A stretch of DNA of 5,769 nucleotides, taken from the NCBI GenBank assembly GCA_015488875.1, contig WFMX01000037.1, forward strand, positions 1 to 5,769. Reading direction: 5' to 3'. This DNA comes from Campylobacterota bacterium (lineage in GTDB: Bacteria; Campylobacterota; Campylobacteria; Campylobacterales; Sulfurovaceae). The notes beneath the pieces were generated by a model, which saw only the letters and a list, made by a program, of their open reading frames with translations, ran no database searches and had not been told where the DNA came from. Made by a program: the position numbers and the translations under genes. This document shows, piece by piece, positions 5,767 to 5,769 of the stretch; the first letter of the stretch is position 1; every line of letters starts with the position of its first letter.

Positions 5767-5769
5767 AGA

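Overview
The window looks like ordinary chromosome of a Campylobacterota (Epsilonproteobacteria) species, probably an environmental Sulfurimonas- or Sulfurovum-like lineage. The basis is AT-leaning DNA rich in AGA, ATA and CTA codons, a T-rich promoter with a TATAAT -10 and no clear -35, a gatC gene standing apart from gatA and gatB, and the order gatC, pilT, cvpA. The genus assignment is inference; no marker gene settles it.

Layout. Positions 1-380 (+) hold the C-terminal part of an alpha/beta hydrolase. Positions 381-562 are a gene-free convergent junction with an imperfect inverted repeat. On the minus strand, reading from 3125 down to 563, lie dapE (lysine and peptidoglycan precursor synthesis), a small exported thioredoxin-like protein, and a two-TM sensor histidine kinase. 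They are packed with gaps of 19 and 0 nt and look like one operon. A 159-nt divergent promoter region (3126-3284) separates them from a plus-strand operon: gatC (GTG start), an ArsC/Spx/YffB-family protein, pilT and cvpA.

The most unusual element is between pilT and cvpA. Positions 4988-5171 are four contiguous copies of a 46-bp unit. The first copy starts inside the last codons of pilT and the last ends 5 nt into cvpA, so the unit is the whole pilT-cvpA junction: pilT tail, stop, Shine-Dalgarno and cvpA start. Every copy carries the ribosome binding site. The false starts make a chain of 6-7-codon reading frames (MxxxIER and MDKSIK types) linked by 4-nt ATGA overlaps and 5-nt gaps from the end of pilT to the cvpA start. 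Collapsing the array would leave a normal 21-nt gap. It is a candidate variable-number repeat that could tune cvpA translation without harming either protein.

The remaining genes are recognisable families with intact key residues. I see no CRISPR array, insertion sequence, tRNA or rRNA.
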